From Rhynochetos jubatus (lineage: Eukaryota > Chordata > Aves > Eurypygiformes > Rhynochetidae), in contig CM050653.1 in NCBI GenBank assembly GCA_027574665.1, forward strand, positions 13,042,664-13,106,663: 64,000 bases of DNA, read 5' to 3'. Below are positions 1-51,500 of this stretch, in pieces (the stretch's first letter is position 1; every line of letters begins with the position of its first letter). The notes beneath the pieces were generated by a model, which was not told the DNA's origin, ran no database searches, and saw only the letters and a program-made list of their open reading frames with translations. The position numbers and the translations under genes were made by a program.

Positions 1-609
1 TCCAATGTGAGCATGCAATTCCATGAAGCAAAATGGCACTTGGGCACTTTCCTGTCAAATGAGTCCATGCAGCATCTTCTGTGTTAACTTACTGCTACTT
101 CTGTCTCTTTAAGTGGGCACCTGTCCATGTCAGGAGCTTTGGCAGTGCTCTCCACAAAATATTGTATATGCATCTGTCTGTCTTTGGAAAACTCAGGAAA
201 AAGAACTGTTGCAATTTAATTTATCCTTTGAATAAGCTTAATTTTAACTGGGTGAATGTCTTACATTTCAGATAGAAAAGCAATGATTATTATGAAATGA
301 ATTAACTTTCTAGTTTAGTAGCTGTCACTTTTACAATGCTGTTCTACAATCAGCAGCAATTTAGTCTTTGATTAACACACATACTGGCATCCACATAATT
401 ATTGTAACAAAGCAAATAGGTCTGCACTCTTCATATTCATGGGCTGATTGCACTGTCATTAAGCAAATTTCTGTTTTAGTAGATGCTGATCATTTTCTTT
501 AGGAGTGAATGAATGTTTCCTTTTTTTTTTCCTTTTAAGACACTGCAAATTTATAATATACAAAATACTGGATAACCTATAGCAATGTGATTTTGCTTTT
601 TCTGCCCAG
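1..609 (+). other. PFKP: PFKP intron 1, 3' part
   Basis: AT-rich sequence ending in a pyrimidine tract and CAG. Exon 1 is upstream of the window. No repeat or gene recognised. Confidence 0.75.
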
Positions 610-38429
<37,820 letters not shown>

Positions 38430-38815
38430 AGACATCACATTTAGATTCTTGTACTAGATGCACATTGTGAGTAACAATGCTTTAGAATCGTTACAGCTTC
38501 ATTTTGTAACATTTAAATTATTGTACCAGCACTTTACGTGAACCAAGGCATTCAGCTGTCACACAGATTGTCCTGTATTTGTGTTACGTTTGGAACAATC
38601 CCTTAGCAGCTAATGGAGAAGCACCAGTTCTGATCCCACCCTCTAACAGTAAGTGCGACACTGTTCTATGCACTCTGTAAGTTACTCATCTACTGCACTT
38701 TGTTTCAGAGTACTTACACCCCAAAAATACGTGTAGGTGGCTAGCTTTGTGTTGAGTTACAGGATGTGCTTAATGTACCTGAAGTGAAATAAAGTACTGT
38801 TGCAAACTTCGAGTT
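38430..38815 (+). other. PFKP: PFKP 3' UTR with poly(A) signal
   Basis: About 385 bp after the stop. AATAAA lies at 38788-38793 and a GT-rich stretch (GAGTTGTGTC) follows at about 38810, so cleavage is expected near 38805-38815. No other AATAAA was seen between stop and signal. Cleavage position is inferred. Confidence 0.8.
38788..38793 (+). promoter_or_regulatory. PFKP: PFKP poly(A) signal AATAAA
   Basis: Canonical hexamer about 360 bp after the stop codon, followed by a GT-rich element around 38810. Confidence 0.85.
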
Positions 38816-39175
38816 GTGTCAGCGACTGTATTGACCTGCTTTTAAATCCCCAGTGGTGAAAAAGGGTAACGTGGGTTTTTGAAGTTAGTTTTGGCTGTGT
38901 TTGCCAGTCTCTTTGTCCAGGTCCAGTGAACACATGAGCTGCTGTGAGGAAACGAACACTACACTGTGGCAAGATGAGGTAGGAGTGAGTTGCCCAGGAC
39001 ACTGCAGTTCACCACCACTGTGGCAGGAGGCAGGCTGTCCTGTCACAAAGCTGCTCTGCCTGCAGGTGGCTGATGCAGAGGAAAGCTACAACTGCTGCAC
39101 CAAGGAATGAAATCTGGCAGTGCAAGAGCCATGGGTTTTATATATCCAACAGCAGCTGTGATTTCAAACAAACAC
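38816..39175. other. Intergenic spacer between convergent genes
   Basis: Roughly 360 bp between the two inferred 3' ends. No repeat, ORF of interest or RNA gene was recognised. Both genes point into it, so it serves as the transcription end zone for both. Confidence 0.6.
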
Positions 39176-39484
39176 CACTTAACTCTATACAAAAATATTT
39201 AATTTATATAGATTCATGTGACTGAGGAGTGAGTCTTCAGTAAAATAGTACAGTCTGTCTTTACCATAACAGAGCAAATCCTTGTTGCTCTCAAACACAG
39301 TATGGTTAGAAAAGTTCACATAGTTATTTCAAGGAGGACAGCTTTTAACTGATTTGTTGGACACTTTCAAAAGCAGCAACAAACACTGAAGCTGGACCAT
39401 AGCACAGTTAAAAGTTACTACAGGAAACTAGTTATATGGTCACACAGATCGGGTTTTACATGAGCTTGGATGTTCAGCAGCAGT
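39176..39484 (-). other. PITRM1: PITRM1 3' UTR with poly(A) signal
   Basis: About 300 bp after the PITRM1 stop. No AATAAA on the - strand, but the common variant ATTAAA lies at 39198-39203, with a GT-rich downstream element (GTGTTTGTTTG on the - strand, about 39165-39178). Cleavage is inferred near 39180. Confidence 0.65.
39198..39203 (-). promoter_or_regulatory. PITRM1: PITRM1 poly(A) signal ATTAAA (variant)
   Basis: The commonest variant hexamer, about 285 bp after the PITRM1 stop, with a GT-rich stretch 20-30 bp further on the - strand. Confidence 0.65.
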
Positions 39485-39578
39485 TCATCGTTTGACCCAA
39501 GAGGGATCTTTGGTGATATCTGTGTTTTCTGGGCCAAGTACAGCTTGACCACGAGTGCATCTCCCAACTGCAAGATAC
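39485..39578 (-). CDS. PITRM1: PITRM1 window exon 21, coding end
   Basis: 94 bp to the stop TGA at 39485-39487. [20 protein letters not shown] then [10 protein letters not shown], aligning with the human ending LGPENPKIAKDPSWIIQ. Acceptor is a T-rich tract ending TTGCAG. Confidence 0.96.
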
Positions 39579-42500
39579 CTGCAAGAAAAAAAGACCAAAG
39601 AAAGGAGAAGCTGCTGCACCCTGTTATCCCCAACTCTGCTATACAAGCAGAAAATATTCCCACCTCAGGAAAAAGTGCTTTTACAGCTTCTCTTGGATTT
39701 ACAGTGTTCTTTCCCCAGTCACCACAATCCAGCAGCCTGAGGCACTGCCTGCATCACCTCTCTCCTTAACCTCGCATCCATCAGCAAGGGAATTCTTAAG
39801 TCTGAAGTGCAATTCTGAAGCAGCACAAAGTGTCATGAGCCCAGAAGAACCAGCTGCCACAGCCAGGAGCTGGGTGGCTGAGGGCACTCCTCCGGGCAGT
39901 TTGTGGACCCTTCAAAAGTAAAACCACCTCCCACCAGCTCAGACTGTATCTGCTAAATGTGATAAGCAGGGTATAACTAACATCTCTCTCTAGGTTAATA
40001 CAGCAAAAGCAGGACAAAAGGGAAGAAATCCCAGAACCTGGTTATGACAACTTCCACAAACACTTTTCTTCTTCAAATCTAAGTTTTGGTTGCATTTTAC
40101 AAGAAGACATTTTCTTAAGTGGAACACAGACTTACCTGTTGGAGACATCAACCAGGTTATCGCCAGTCACAGCAAAAAGTTGTTCTCTGTGCGACTGCTT
40201 CATTTCATCTGAAATCCCATATAAGAAATGATCCATTCCTAGGAGAAAGAGAAAAAACCAGGCACTGCACATTGGTGTTCTGGAACCTCAGTTTCCACCC
40301 AGTGCATGAATGAGTGCAAACTAAGTGGGATATGTTTGCTGGAAGGGAAGAACAGATTCAGTTCTCTTCTGAGACAGAACCTAACTGTAAATCAAATACC
40401 AGAGGTTAGAACTGGGTAAATCTATTTTCTGAGGCAGTAAGAGTTTCCTATTTAGGGAAAAAAAAAAAAATTATTCTGGCAACTGTTTGTCAAAAATCTG
40501 AAGATCATGGTGGTCCCAAAAACCCGGTCACTTTAATTTTAGATTTCCCAGACCAAACCCAAGTTCCTTCAGCTTCATATCAAGTTTTCTTGTTTAATAA
40601 GTTTGTTAATACAAGTACACATTAACATAACACTAATTTTAACCTTCCAGTGCCTTTACGGGCAAGGAATGTATTCTAACTTTGCAGGTTTTGAAGTTCA
40701 GCCAAGGAGGGAGGGAGGGAAAAGCGAGGAAAGCACAGCAGTGTGTGAGCAAACTGAGAAGTTGTGAGGATGCCACCAAGCCATCCTAAGTACGCAGATA
40801 TGCGGAGAAGGTAACGCACGTCACTGTAGCAGACGCTTTTATGCTTTAACTTCCTCAAAAAAAGTTGTCGCTCCCCAGAGGTCAGCAACATTGGCAGTCA
40901 GAACGCAGACTTCAATCCTTTAACTTTTTCTTTGAATCAGAAGGCAGAAGAGTGCTGCTTCCCACCTGCATTCGATGCCCTTTCAAAGCCTAAAACTGCT
41001 TCCTCAGCCTGCCAGCTGTATTCACCTGACATCAAGCAGTACAAACACTTTGGCAGAGAGACCAAATACATGTGGTATTTCTGAGAGGGAGCAAGAGGAA
41101 TCAACTGCTTCGCTGGAACTGCAATTCCAACTGCCCCGTACAAGTTGTATCACGATACAGTTCGGCAAACTATTCTTCCCTTTAACCTTAAATAAAAATA
41201 TAAGTGTTGGCAGCACTGGGAGGCTGGTGGGAACGTACCTTTATCCGAAGGAGCTATTGGTGCATCTACAGCAGCAAACACTGCTAGCTTAGCTTCATCG
41301 ATATCCTGTTGGGTGAAATCTCCCGATTTGGCCCATTCAACTGCTTTTTCAAATGTTTTCAAGGTGGCTAACGAATTTGGGTCTCTTGGGGGGAAAAAGA
41401 AAAAAGTAAAATTACTTCAGTCTTAAAAACCAGAATACTGTAATTGCTTTGTTCTTGTTTCATTCATAGTTTGCTGTGCAGCATGCAAACATACACACAT
41501 GGGGATTAAACCACATGAGAAACTTCCTTTTGGTTTATAAAATGAGGTTTTGGGGTGGGTTTTTTTTTCTAGGGATGTGGGGTGTTGGGGTTTGGTTCTT
41601 TTTTTTCTCCCCAAATAAAGAGGTGCTATAAGCCAGGCTTATTTTGAGTTTCAGTATACGGATGCAGTTCCAGTAAGGTGGTTCCAAAGCAGCATGTATG
41701 CGTAAGAGGATGGTACACCAGCACTGCCCACAGCGCGCCATGGATTTGCTGCAGCAGCTTAGTAAGCGCAACTGCCGTCAGCATCAACAACTGGTGATTG
41801 TGATAGGCCGTATCTTCTCCAAGTTGTGTTTCCTGCTACACCTGTTCCTGCTCTCTGTAAAACAGGTGCAACAGGTTAACAACTGCTGAAATACTAACCA
41901 GGACAAGCCCTGCCATGCTGAAGCTTCACAGAGAGGCAAGGCTGCTCAGTCTAGGCAGCAATCCCGACCAAGCACTGCACTAGGCCACCTCTGCTCTAGG
42001 GAAACAACTGCAGCCCAGCCTCCAGCCACAGGGTATTCCCAGCAGGGATTTTAACTAGTCTTTAATTCCCCCAGTTCAAACGTCGTCCCAGAGTGCTTTG
42101 GTAAGACCAGTGCGAGGTACCTGTTCCGGACTGGCAAAAAAGAGGGCGAAAAAAGCCTGAGCAATTCCAGCTCATCACCAGCAACGCTCTGCTGAATCAC
42201 TGATGATTCCAGCAGTCAGGAAGCTGCCTGTTTTCAAACTCGGGGCCTCAGGGGACATCATCATTCTGCTTTCTGGTCTCAAATTGGGAATAGTCTTGAT
42301 TTCCCTTTTTTTAGGGGCTCCTCAATCCAGGAAGGAGCAAGTGGAAGCCAGTAAATATCTGAGCCGAGACGCAACAGCTGCTACCAGCAAGGGTAAGGCA
42401 GCCTTTCCCAAGGACAGAAACCAGAGAAGGCAAGGAGGGGTTTAATCAACAGAACTCATACACCTGAAGCAACTAATCTGAAAACCATCAGCACTGAATC

Positions 42501-45500
42501 ACTTTCTTGTGATTCAACATTCTTTTAATTTCACTTGATCTTTAAAGAGAGCTACAAGTAAGTAAAAGAAGATGTAAGTGTAGCCAGCCATCCCCGCCGA
42601 CATGGACAGGAAAGAACAAACCTACTGTTACCTGTAGGAGTAGAAAGTGAATATGCCGTTGTGACTAAGTTTAGCACCCCCACCATAAGCCCCTCCCTTC
42701 TCTCTGATTTCTCTGTGTAGGAACTTCGCTGTCATCAACCGTGCAAGAATTCGAAGGCTGTAACGAGAGAAATACCAACAGCAAAGACGTGAAATTAATT
42801 GGACAGCAGTAATATTCTCGACTTCCTCCGAAGTTCAGAGTTCCCCATTTGCAATGCACTGCTCCTGGAAAGCTACAACAGTAACGATAACCATACTCAG
42901 TATTTAATAACAGGTGAATAGTGCGATGGCACCGTAAGAGCAGCACTGCTTTGGCACATCCCTCGATTATTTCACTGCAATGAAATAAAAGAGCAGCCTC
43001 CTAAACTTTGACATGCCGGAGGATTGTCAACTCTGACACATCCAAGTTGTCAGGGCTGCTTATTTGGGGATAATAGTGGCCCCTCGTTACTTAATCTCAT
43101 CATTTACTAGAACAGGGCATTTCTGGACCCAGCCATGCCAGGATTGCTCCATAAACAACGTGAGCCAAACGTGCTACAAAACACCTGCTACTGACAGCCC
43201 TTGCTCTGTGGTCAGCCTAGCGCTCTCCATCTTGGTTTGTGCTACGCAACACACACAGGCTCCCTGCCGGTGCCATTTCCTACCTTGCGTAGTCTGCAGC
43301 TGTGTAGGGAACCGTTCGGATGCATTCCCCGATATAGTTCACTGGGAAGGGAAGTACAAAGTGGGTCTTCATCTGGCATGGTTTGAAAGTAGGATCCTAA
43401 GAGAAACGTGTTATTGTCACAGCGTGAGTGAGGCAATTCACCTATCTGAGAGCTACGAAATTCTGCCAGATAGAGACACACAAATGCTAAAGTCTGACCT
43501 ACGCTGCAATCACATTTTGCTTGTGCTCATATTAACAACCCAGTACACAGAATTCCCTTGGGAAACTCAAGTACGCAGACACTGTACGTCAGCACCCACC
43601 CCTGCACACCGGCTTCTCGGTTGCACAGGCCTTGTGCACCCAACGAGTCCTGGTTGGCATGCTTCCCCAAGCATTCCTAACTCTCCCCTCCTCCAGCCAC
43701 AGGAGCACACGGTCACCACATTGTATTTCACTCCGGCTACTCAGTTTTAGATACTGAAAACAGATTCAGAAACTGAAACTCAGAAAACCCCCCCAAACTA
43801 TGAAGAGCAGCTGCAATATGCAAACACCCCCTGCAATGAACTCCATTGTTCCTTACAGCTCCACTTCACAACTTCCAGTCTTTGTGTCTCCAGGTCTCTG
43901 CAGCACTCACTTCTCTGCCTCTTTCACACATACACCTGCTTGTGTGCTTACCTAAGCCTATCAGAGCCTTAAACGCCTCCAGTAACTTTTATGACCCCAC
44001 TAAGCCTTTCTTAACTTCAGAGACCTGCTTCCCAGCCCCTCACACATCTCTGGCTGCGCCCAGAAGCGTGTACGTGACTGGGCAGCGAGCAGAAGCACGG
44101 GCTGAGCTCTCCCTGCCTTCTCGAAGGAGAGCTTAAGGTACACTAAGCTGGTTTTCTCTCCTGTGGCCAAATACAGATTTTAAAAGCATTGCTGACAAGT
44201 AACAATTCTGCCAGGTATCATTCACATTCAGAATCCTTTAGGAAGGAGAGGAAGGGGCTTGTGTGACACCACACAAGTCTGGTTCTGAAACGAGGATTAA
44301 AAAAAAGCATTGCTTACAAGACAGAGCACAAGCAGGTATTTGCCTGCACACACGGGTGTGAAGATCACTAGACAACCTTCACCCCAGAACCAACAAGGAT
44401 TACACGGAGCGATGAAGTCCGACGGCTAGTTATCAGAAACAATCCAGTCAGCGGGTGGAACTGAAGGGCACATTGTGTTTCAGCGGTATGATTCTAAGTA
44501 GTAAGAGCATCTGTCACAGCTTAAGATGGACCATTAGTATCCGTAAGAGCCTCTAACCCGATATCCCCAACCAGTAAGGTACTTACATTAACTAGTTTCC
44601 TTGTGATCTGCAAACCAGTAAGCATTTCGCTTCCCACAGGCTTGACTTCTGAAGATTTCTACAAGAGACCCAGCCCTCAGGTTAAAATATGATTCAACAA
44701 TTTCGACTAATACTACAGCTGCAACCCCTGCCCTTCAAACCTCTGCGAAACCGCCATCGGACCGTGCCTTCGCTAACATAAGCAAGCTACTCGATTACTG
44801 CTTTGGAGTCGAACTGCTAAGCAAATGCCAAATACATTTCCTTTCAAGACTCCTTTTGGCACTGAAAGACACCAAGACAGATTAAATGAGGCCCAGAAAG
44901 TTTCAGACTATTCTTTCCCTCATGGATAGGGAACCGGGAGCTTACTCCAGTCTCCTCAGAAATTAAGACAGATTTGCATCCTGACAGAGCAGATCCTTTG
45001 TCAGCTTCACTGAGCCAAGAGTATTTTCTGCCAAATGGCCCAAACATCCAGATAACGCAACAAATTTGTACGCAGCCGAGGAACTGCACGTCATGCCCTG
45101 TTTCCTTTTGGCCAACACTTCAAGTAAAGCTCAGCTCCAGAAGAAATGACAGTTTTATGCGACGGAGAAAGGAAGAACTTATTTTTCCACATCCCACGCG
45201 AAAGCGGTAAGCTCAGGGTAGGGCTTGGCAGCTGGTCAACAGGATTACTATTGTCTGTTTTACTGAGGTGAAGACAGCCTCTACGGCAAAACAGAGCAGC
45301 TTATCAGAGAGCTGACTCTTGCAAATTGCTTTGTATGGATGTGGTATCTGGGTTCAAACAACCTCCTGATTGCAGTGGTCTTTGCACCAGACCAAATCCA
45401 ACTGCGTTTGGTACCACAGTCACAAATGAAGTAATTTCTTACCTCAATCACATGCGGACGAACAGGTTTTCTCTCTTTTTTACTTTTAGCTATACCCTTT

Positions 45501-48500
45501 ATAAATTTCTCTACTTCTTTAGATGCTTCTGATATCTGCTGAGGTGCTGCATTCACTGAACATCTGTTAAAAAATGCATATCAAGACTTTAAATATATTT
45601 TTGCGGGTTTGGACAGTCCTTTATAATTCACACCACTTTGTCTTCCCAATCATTTTCTACTCAATTAGCAGAACGTTAGACCTGCAATCACTGATCATCA
45701 TTATCACAGAAAAAAGCAAGCTACTCATAATCCAGCATTTGATATACCAAAAAAAGGTCACAGCCCAATTGCTTTTCTTTTGCTTGTTTAAAACCTTCAG
45801 ATCTAAACTTCAGCAGCAGCTCTCAAACTGCTTGTGTGCGCAGGACAGGAGAACATCACTTTGGCAAAATGGAAATGCCTCACAAAGAAACTCATGCCTT
45901 CTGTATTCTCTCTTTACCGGCAGAACTACCATGGTTCTGAAGAGTACAGGTATTTCCATAATTTCGTTCATCATTTCATGTTTTGCAACTTATGTCACTT
46001 CACATGGACTTTCATTCGGAACTAATGTGCCTGACCCTCTAAGTGCCCTCTTTATTTTTCCACTATACGCGTAAAGCAATTTCAGAATGTCGCTATTTTC
46101 CTGTTAAGAGAAAAAAAAATCCCAAGCAAACTGCAGTCTATTGTTACAACACAACAGTATTTGTCTCCTGGGCACCTTTAAGGAAAAAAAAAATAAAAAG
46201 ACAATTTTAAGGATTTCTGTAAAAAACAGCCCACAGGCCGTTTACACAGTTTTGGTACAACAGTTGCCTATGAAATTTGCCATAAGTTTCTCACACCTGC
46301 TTAAAACAAAGGACCAAAATAAGCCACAGCTCCTGCTTTGTAAGCCAGGAGAGTTTAAACCGGTAACATTTTCGTAGTTTCTCGCCATTTCACAAAACCC
46401 TGGTACTCCGTGAAGCGCACTGAGAAATTCCTGCTCACAGGCCATGGCCTGTCTAACCAAAATGCCCCTTTTCTTCTGAGCTGGAACTCACCTGATGTTG
46501 TCACTATTTAATAAATACTTCTTAATGCGTGGCAGTTTGCGTAGTATTGGTTTAATATCGGACATTTCTGCTATTCTCTTCATCAGCTTCACCTGTGCGG
46601 GAAGGGAAGGCAGAAAGACAATGCCAACAGCTTCAGCCAACAGAAAGGATTAGCAAAACGAGCACTGCAATGCCAAAGTCAAGGATTTGGCTCTCGCTGA
46701 AGGATGCCATGAACTTTTCACCTGATCCATCCCGCTGAACATTTCTTGCAGTTCTCCAGAAGGCGTGAGGTTTTTGCTGGCTCTAATAGAGGCGTACAGG
46801 TGCCCACAGTCTGGAATCCCGTTCGACAGCTCCTGGGCAGTCTTCTTAACCAGCACTCTGAAATGCTCTTCCTCCTCAAACCGGGGGCTGAAAAGAACAG
46901 AAGCAGGTCTCTAGGTCTCGTGCAGAAGCACACCAATGGGATTTATAATACTGAATCATTCATCGTCCCGAGTGCAACAGAGAGCTTTTAGACTGTGGGT
47001 TCTCCATTTAATCCACTACACTGTCATGCAAATGATGGAATGCTTAGGTTTAGAAACTGGAGCCATTCAAAGATACACTTATAAAAAGAAATCCCAACGC
47101 AGGGTCTCTACAAAGAGAATGGTTGATGGAAGCAGGGAAAAAAAGAAACCCCAAAACACACACGAAAACACAAACAAAACCCAATGTACTGTACTTGTTA
47201 AATATTTCACTCCACAAATGCATCATGTCTGGCAGATTTCTATCCAAGCACAGGGATGAAAAGAGCACACCCTGAAGGAAAAAAGAACAACAAAAGAAAA
47301 AAAAACCTCTTCACACATGACAACCAAAGCAATGGGCTGAGAAATGCACAGTAACTTTTTACGAAAGTGATGCAATGATGCCAGTCTAACACTACACATC
47401 ACAAAACCACCAGCAGGCTGTGCTACTAAAATCAGAGCAAACACGAAACGTGACTGTTCTTCACACAAAGCAGGCCTGTCAATTCCTCCTGCTCAACAGC
47501 AAGCAGCAGTTCAGAAATGGAATTTCTTATTCTTCCCATAAAGTACAAATGAAACTGTTCTGGGGATGCACCTTTCTGCAAAGTCTCCCTAATTCAACTC
47601 CAGGGTCCATGGGGAACAAACCACAGCAGCAGACCCCAGCAGGTCTGAAAAAACCTTAAGGGGATACTGCTAGGACTGTACGCCCAATACCAAGATCGTG
47701 CAAACATTCCACGTTTCTGAGCCACATTAACAGTGACATACACATGTTAACTGCCATCTCTGGATTACATTGAGCCATTCTGTGCTCCACCCTCTGCTGC
47801 CACAAGTTTTTGCAGCACCCAAATACGGTGGCAGATGCTAGTGAAGCGTTGCCTTAAAAGGGCTAACCACATCAAGCGCTCCCCTTGAAAGAAAATACTA
47901 CAATACTGTAATTGTCAAATCTGTATCTTACACAAAGAGCTGTAAGTCCTTTTATACACTGAGTTTGCCATCTGCATTAGCTTACCCTCCACCTGGAAGC
48001 CCTGACTGACCTGTAACTACAGAGCTGTTACTGCAAGCGTAATGTCTTGAAGTTTATGATTAATTTACCTGTTCATACACATCCAGGTGTGAGTCATCTG
48101 GAATGATATGTGGGCTGACAGACATCCCACCTGTTTTTAGCTCTATTTTCTGGGCTTGTTCCCTGTAATCAAGGGCTCCACATCCCATCCTGCAAAAATC
48201 AAAGAGATTTATTTCCATTTTCAGTGTATGCCAAAACGAGGATCCATATGCCATTTGCAAAGGAGACTGTTTAGGCCAGAACTTACATAGCAACTAAACA
48301 ATTCGAGTTGTTATTAAGCAAACATACTACTTCGTAACTTTTCAATTAAAGCATCCTATTAATGCAAACTGATGTATTAAATTTTGTGCTTTATGCAGGC
48401 TTGCTACTGCAGTTACGGAACCACGCATAAGCTACCACCACAAAACCCGTTATCACCAATGAAAAGAACAGATTCCGGCCAGCCCAGGTGACTTGTTCTG

Positions 48501-51500
48501 CTCTATGCCACTCTTTCCTCTATGATGAGGTCAGTGTTTCTGCGACCACATAGTGAAATCAGACCAAATATCTATCCAAGTGAAAACTTTAATTTCTGCT
48601 AGGCTATTTTTCATTTCTATCAATATTCCAATCTGTTCAGGGAATGCTTGTGTCAATGCTGGGGAGCAAGACAATGCAGAGACTGATGGAGAAGGGGAAA
48701 GGCATTGGCAACTCTGGGGAAGAGGGGAAGAGGAAAGACCACTGTTTCTGCAGGACACCAACTTATCAGCATTTCCCTTCTGTAGTAAGAGCAGTTGCTG
48801 GGGTTATTAAAAGCAGTATTATTTCAGTAAGCTGTATTACATCTTACTGCCTTAGCTTATAAGAAAGTAAACCTCTCACTTTGTAATGACATTGCAGAAG
48901 AGTGGCACATATGGTTTGAGCTCCTCGGGAAGCGTGTTCAAGCTGGAAACAGCTCTGAAATATACCACCCCATTGGTTGGCTGAGCACAGTACTGGACAG
49001 GAATCTCATCAGCTAGGGATAAAAAAAAACACAAAGGCAAAGAACCAACAGCCCTACTATAAACACATAAAAGTAAAACCATTTCTTACAAGATCTTCCT
49101 ATTATTTTCTGTAGCACTTCTTGTTTAAACTTTGCAATATGCTGGACTGAAGGGTTTTCATTGCTTCTGACTATAGTAAGGTAATGGATACCTGTGCAAT
49201 ATGAAGAGAGAATTCTGTTGACAGAGGCCACATTTTAGAGGCAATATTCAAATAAAGGAATAGTAAGTTTTTCTGAACAACTCAGTAGTTTTTTCTCCCT
49301 TATTTTTTGTCATCTTCACCTCAAAAGCTGAGGAAAGCAGGTTCTTGCGCTGTATGTTCTATTGTAAAGCCAGGGCATTAGAATATACACACTAGAATTT
49401 TCATAAAACCAGGTCATTTTAGTATCAAAATTATACAGTAATTGCGAAACTGACAATTTTTGCAGGCAAGTGTCTGTCAGAAATATACTGCAGTGCAGTA
49501 TTACCTGCAAGATTCTGACAGAACTGTATCAAAATTGAGATTTACAATTTCTTGTTTCGTATCAACCCACAGGGCAGCCACTGGCAAAGCAGGGAGAAAC
49601 TTGCACTGGAGTTATAAAGGATATTTATTTTTTTCTATGACTCCTGTACATCACATTCAGTAAAAACTAGGCAGGAAGGGAAAGCAGTAAGGAAGGCTCT
49701 CAGCACAAGCTGCCAAGAGCGCTGGCAGCACTCCTGGACAAGCCTCTGGAAAGCAGGGAGATTGCTCAAGAGCAGAGGAACATGCCACCTAGAGACTCTG
49801 ACTGCAAGGCAGGGCAGGCAGTGAGTAAGCAGGCGGCAGGGAGCTCCCTTCAGCCCCCCCGGGAAGGGCGGGTGGCTGGTTCCAGCTGAGAACAGCCCCA
49901 CATTGCCCCTCAGAGGCCATGGCAAGCAGTGTCTGCAGACCCACTGCGAACTATCTACTGCAGAGATGGTGAACTAGACAGAGGGAAAGGACCGAAAGTG
50001 AGGACAACACTGAGTACATATACTTTGTAGAAAGCACAAGAGAGCAACAGCTGTGAAAGCTGCTACGTAACAATCCAAACAGCATTGCTCTTTTGAGACC
50101 GAAATAGTGGTTACACCAACCTGCAAATGTTGTCTCCAGAATGGTGAACGGGATTTTGGGCTCAATGTCAGACACTTTTAGAGCTGGGAGACAAGAGGTA
50201 TCCTGAGGTTTGCTCTGAAGAGCAATCAATTCCAAACCTAGTAAGGAGACCAGAATACCAGTTTGTCATTTTCCCTTGAAGTGCTGTTAAAAACCTACGA
50301 GCTGACACAGATCAGAAACACACAGCTCTTATAAATACTTTACTGAAACAAATTTTGCAGATTATCATGTCAAAACTGCGAACAGAACACTTCTGTAAAT
50401 TCTCTTTCCAATCCCCCCTTCATACCCTGCTTACAGTAACATGCCATTTAAACCCTGAAGTGGCACCTGCCAGCCCGTCCTGTCACCCAGCTCTGCGAAC
50501 ACCAACCCAGGCAACACAGCCCTTGCGGGTAAGAAGCCTTTTTCTAACCCATTGCCCCTGGTTCTTACTCAAGTGCTGTGACAGCACACTGCTACAGGAG
50601 CTCAATTGTTGCGTTTCATTTTACATTTCAGCCTCTTTCACCTTCTAGTTGGTCACCTCTAAGTACTCTACAATTTATCTTCGTAAGCAGAAAGCCCCAT
50701 CTGATTTTCTGCTCTCCTATCCCCCACCTAGTACCAACGCTTCAGAAGATTAACACTGCTTTTTTGGAGGGTTTCTGTGACTAGATCGTGGTTTTCACAA
50801 AATTAGAAGATTGTCCAGGACTTCCAAGTTTACATTATTATCTAAAATAAGTTAAACACAACATTATGTTTATAGTTGGCTTTTTCAGCAGAAAAGATGA
50901 GAAACAAAGTTACAAAACAGAAGTTTCGAAGGAGCATGGAACAGACCTCATATGCTCAAAAATAAACAGCTTCAAGGTAAATGGTAGAATTTGTCTTGTA
51001 CTTAAGTCAAGCTAACATAGGAAAGAATAAGCAGATCAATATTTTAAATAACTTCCTTTCTTCTGCCCTATTGAAGACATGGATCATTCTATTTTTGAGC
51101 GTTACAACTAATGGAATATACCAGTCATACACTACACTGCATAACCCCCTAACACACACACACAAACTTCCAAAAAAAACCCACCCCATCATCCCTTTCA
51201 GATCTAATACTGGAGGGCACCTGACAATGTAAGATATTCTACAGAACACCAGCTAAAAAACTGGCCATGTTTTTAAGCAGTTACCAAAATTAAAATGTGA
51301 AGAAGCATGTTAACCTTTTTCAAAGATTTGGGTTTTTTCCTCTTTGCAAAGAGCATTGACCTTTTTTTCCAGCTTTTCCGCTTCCATTTTTGCTTGTTTA
51401 TCGTGATAGTCTTCCTCTGGACTCATTGACAAAGTCAATCTATGTGGGTTATCCTGCAGAAATATATCCCAAAACAAAGCATTACTGATTTGAGAGCAAC

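Larger units (their letters stand above)
39579..46491 (-). other. PITRM1: PITRM1 introns between window exons 21 and 14
   Basis: Introns at 39579-40135, 40239-41238, 41385-42631, 42758-43283, 43397-44586, 44659-45442 and 45564-46491. A T/G-rich patch lies at about 41548-41610. No mobile element or RNA gene recognised. The 228-codon + strand frame at 43064-43750 crosses an exon antisense and looks like chance. Confidence 0.55.

Noticed and set aside
43064-43750. 228-codon open frame on the + strand, the longest in the window
   Set aside because: It crosses a PITRM1 exon in antisense, has no recognised domain or helpful splice context, and its composition is that of the intron and exon it overlaps. 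Chance frame.
45574-46074. 166-codon + strand frame within a PITRM1 intron
   Set aside because: No family recognised, begins just outside an exon on the opposite strand, and looks like ordinary intron when translated.
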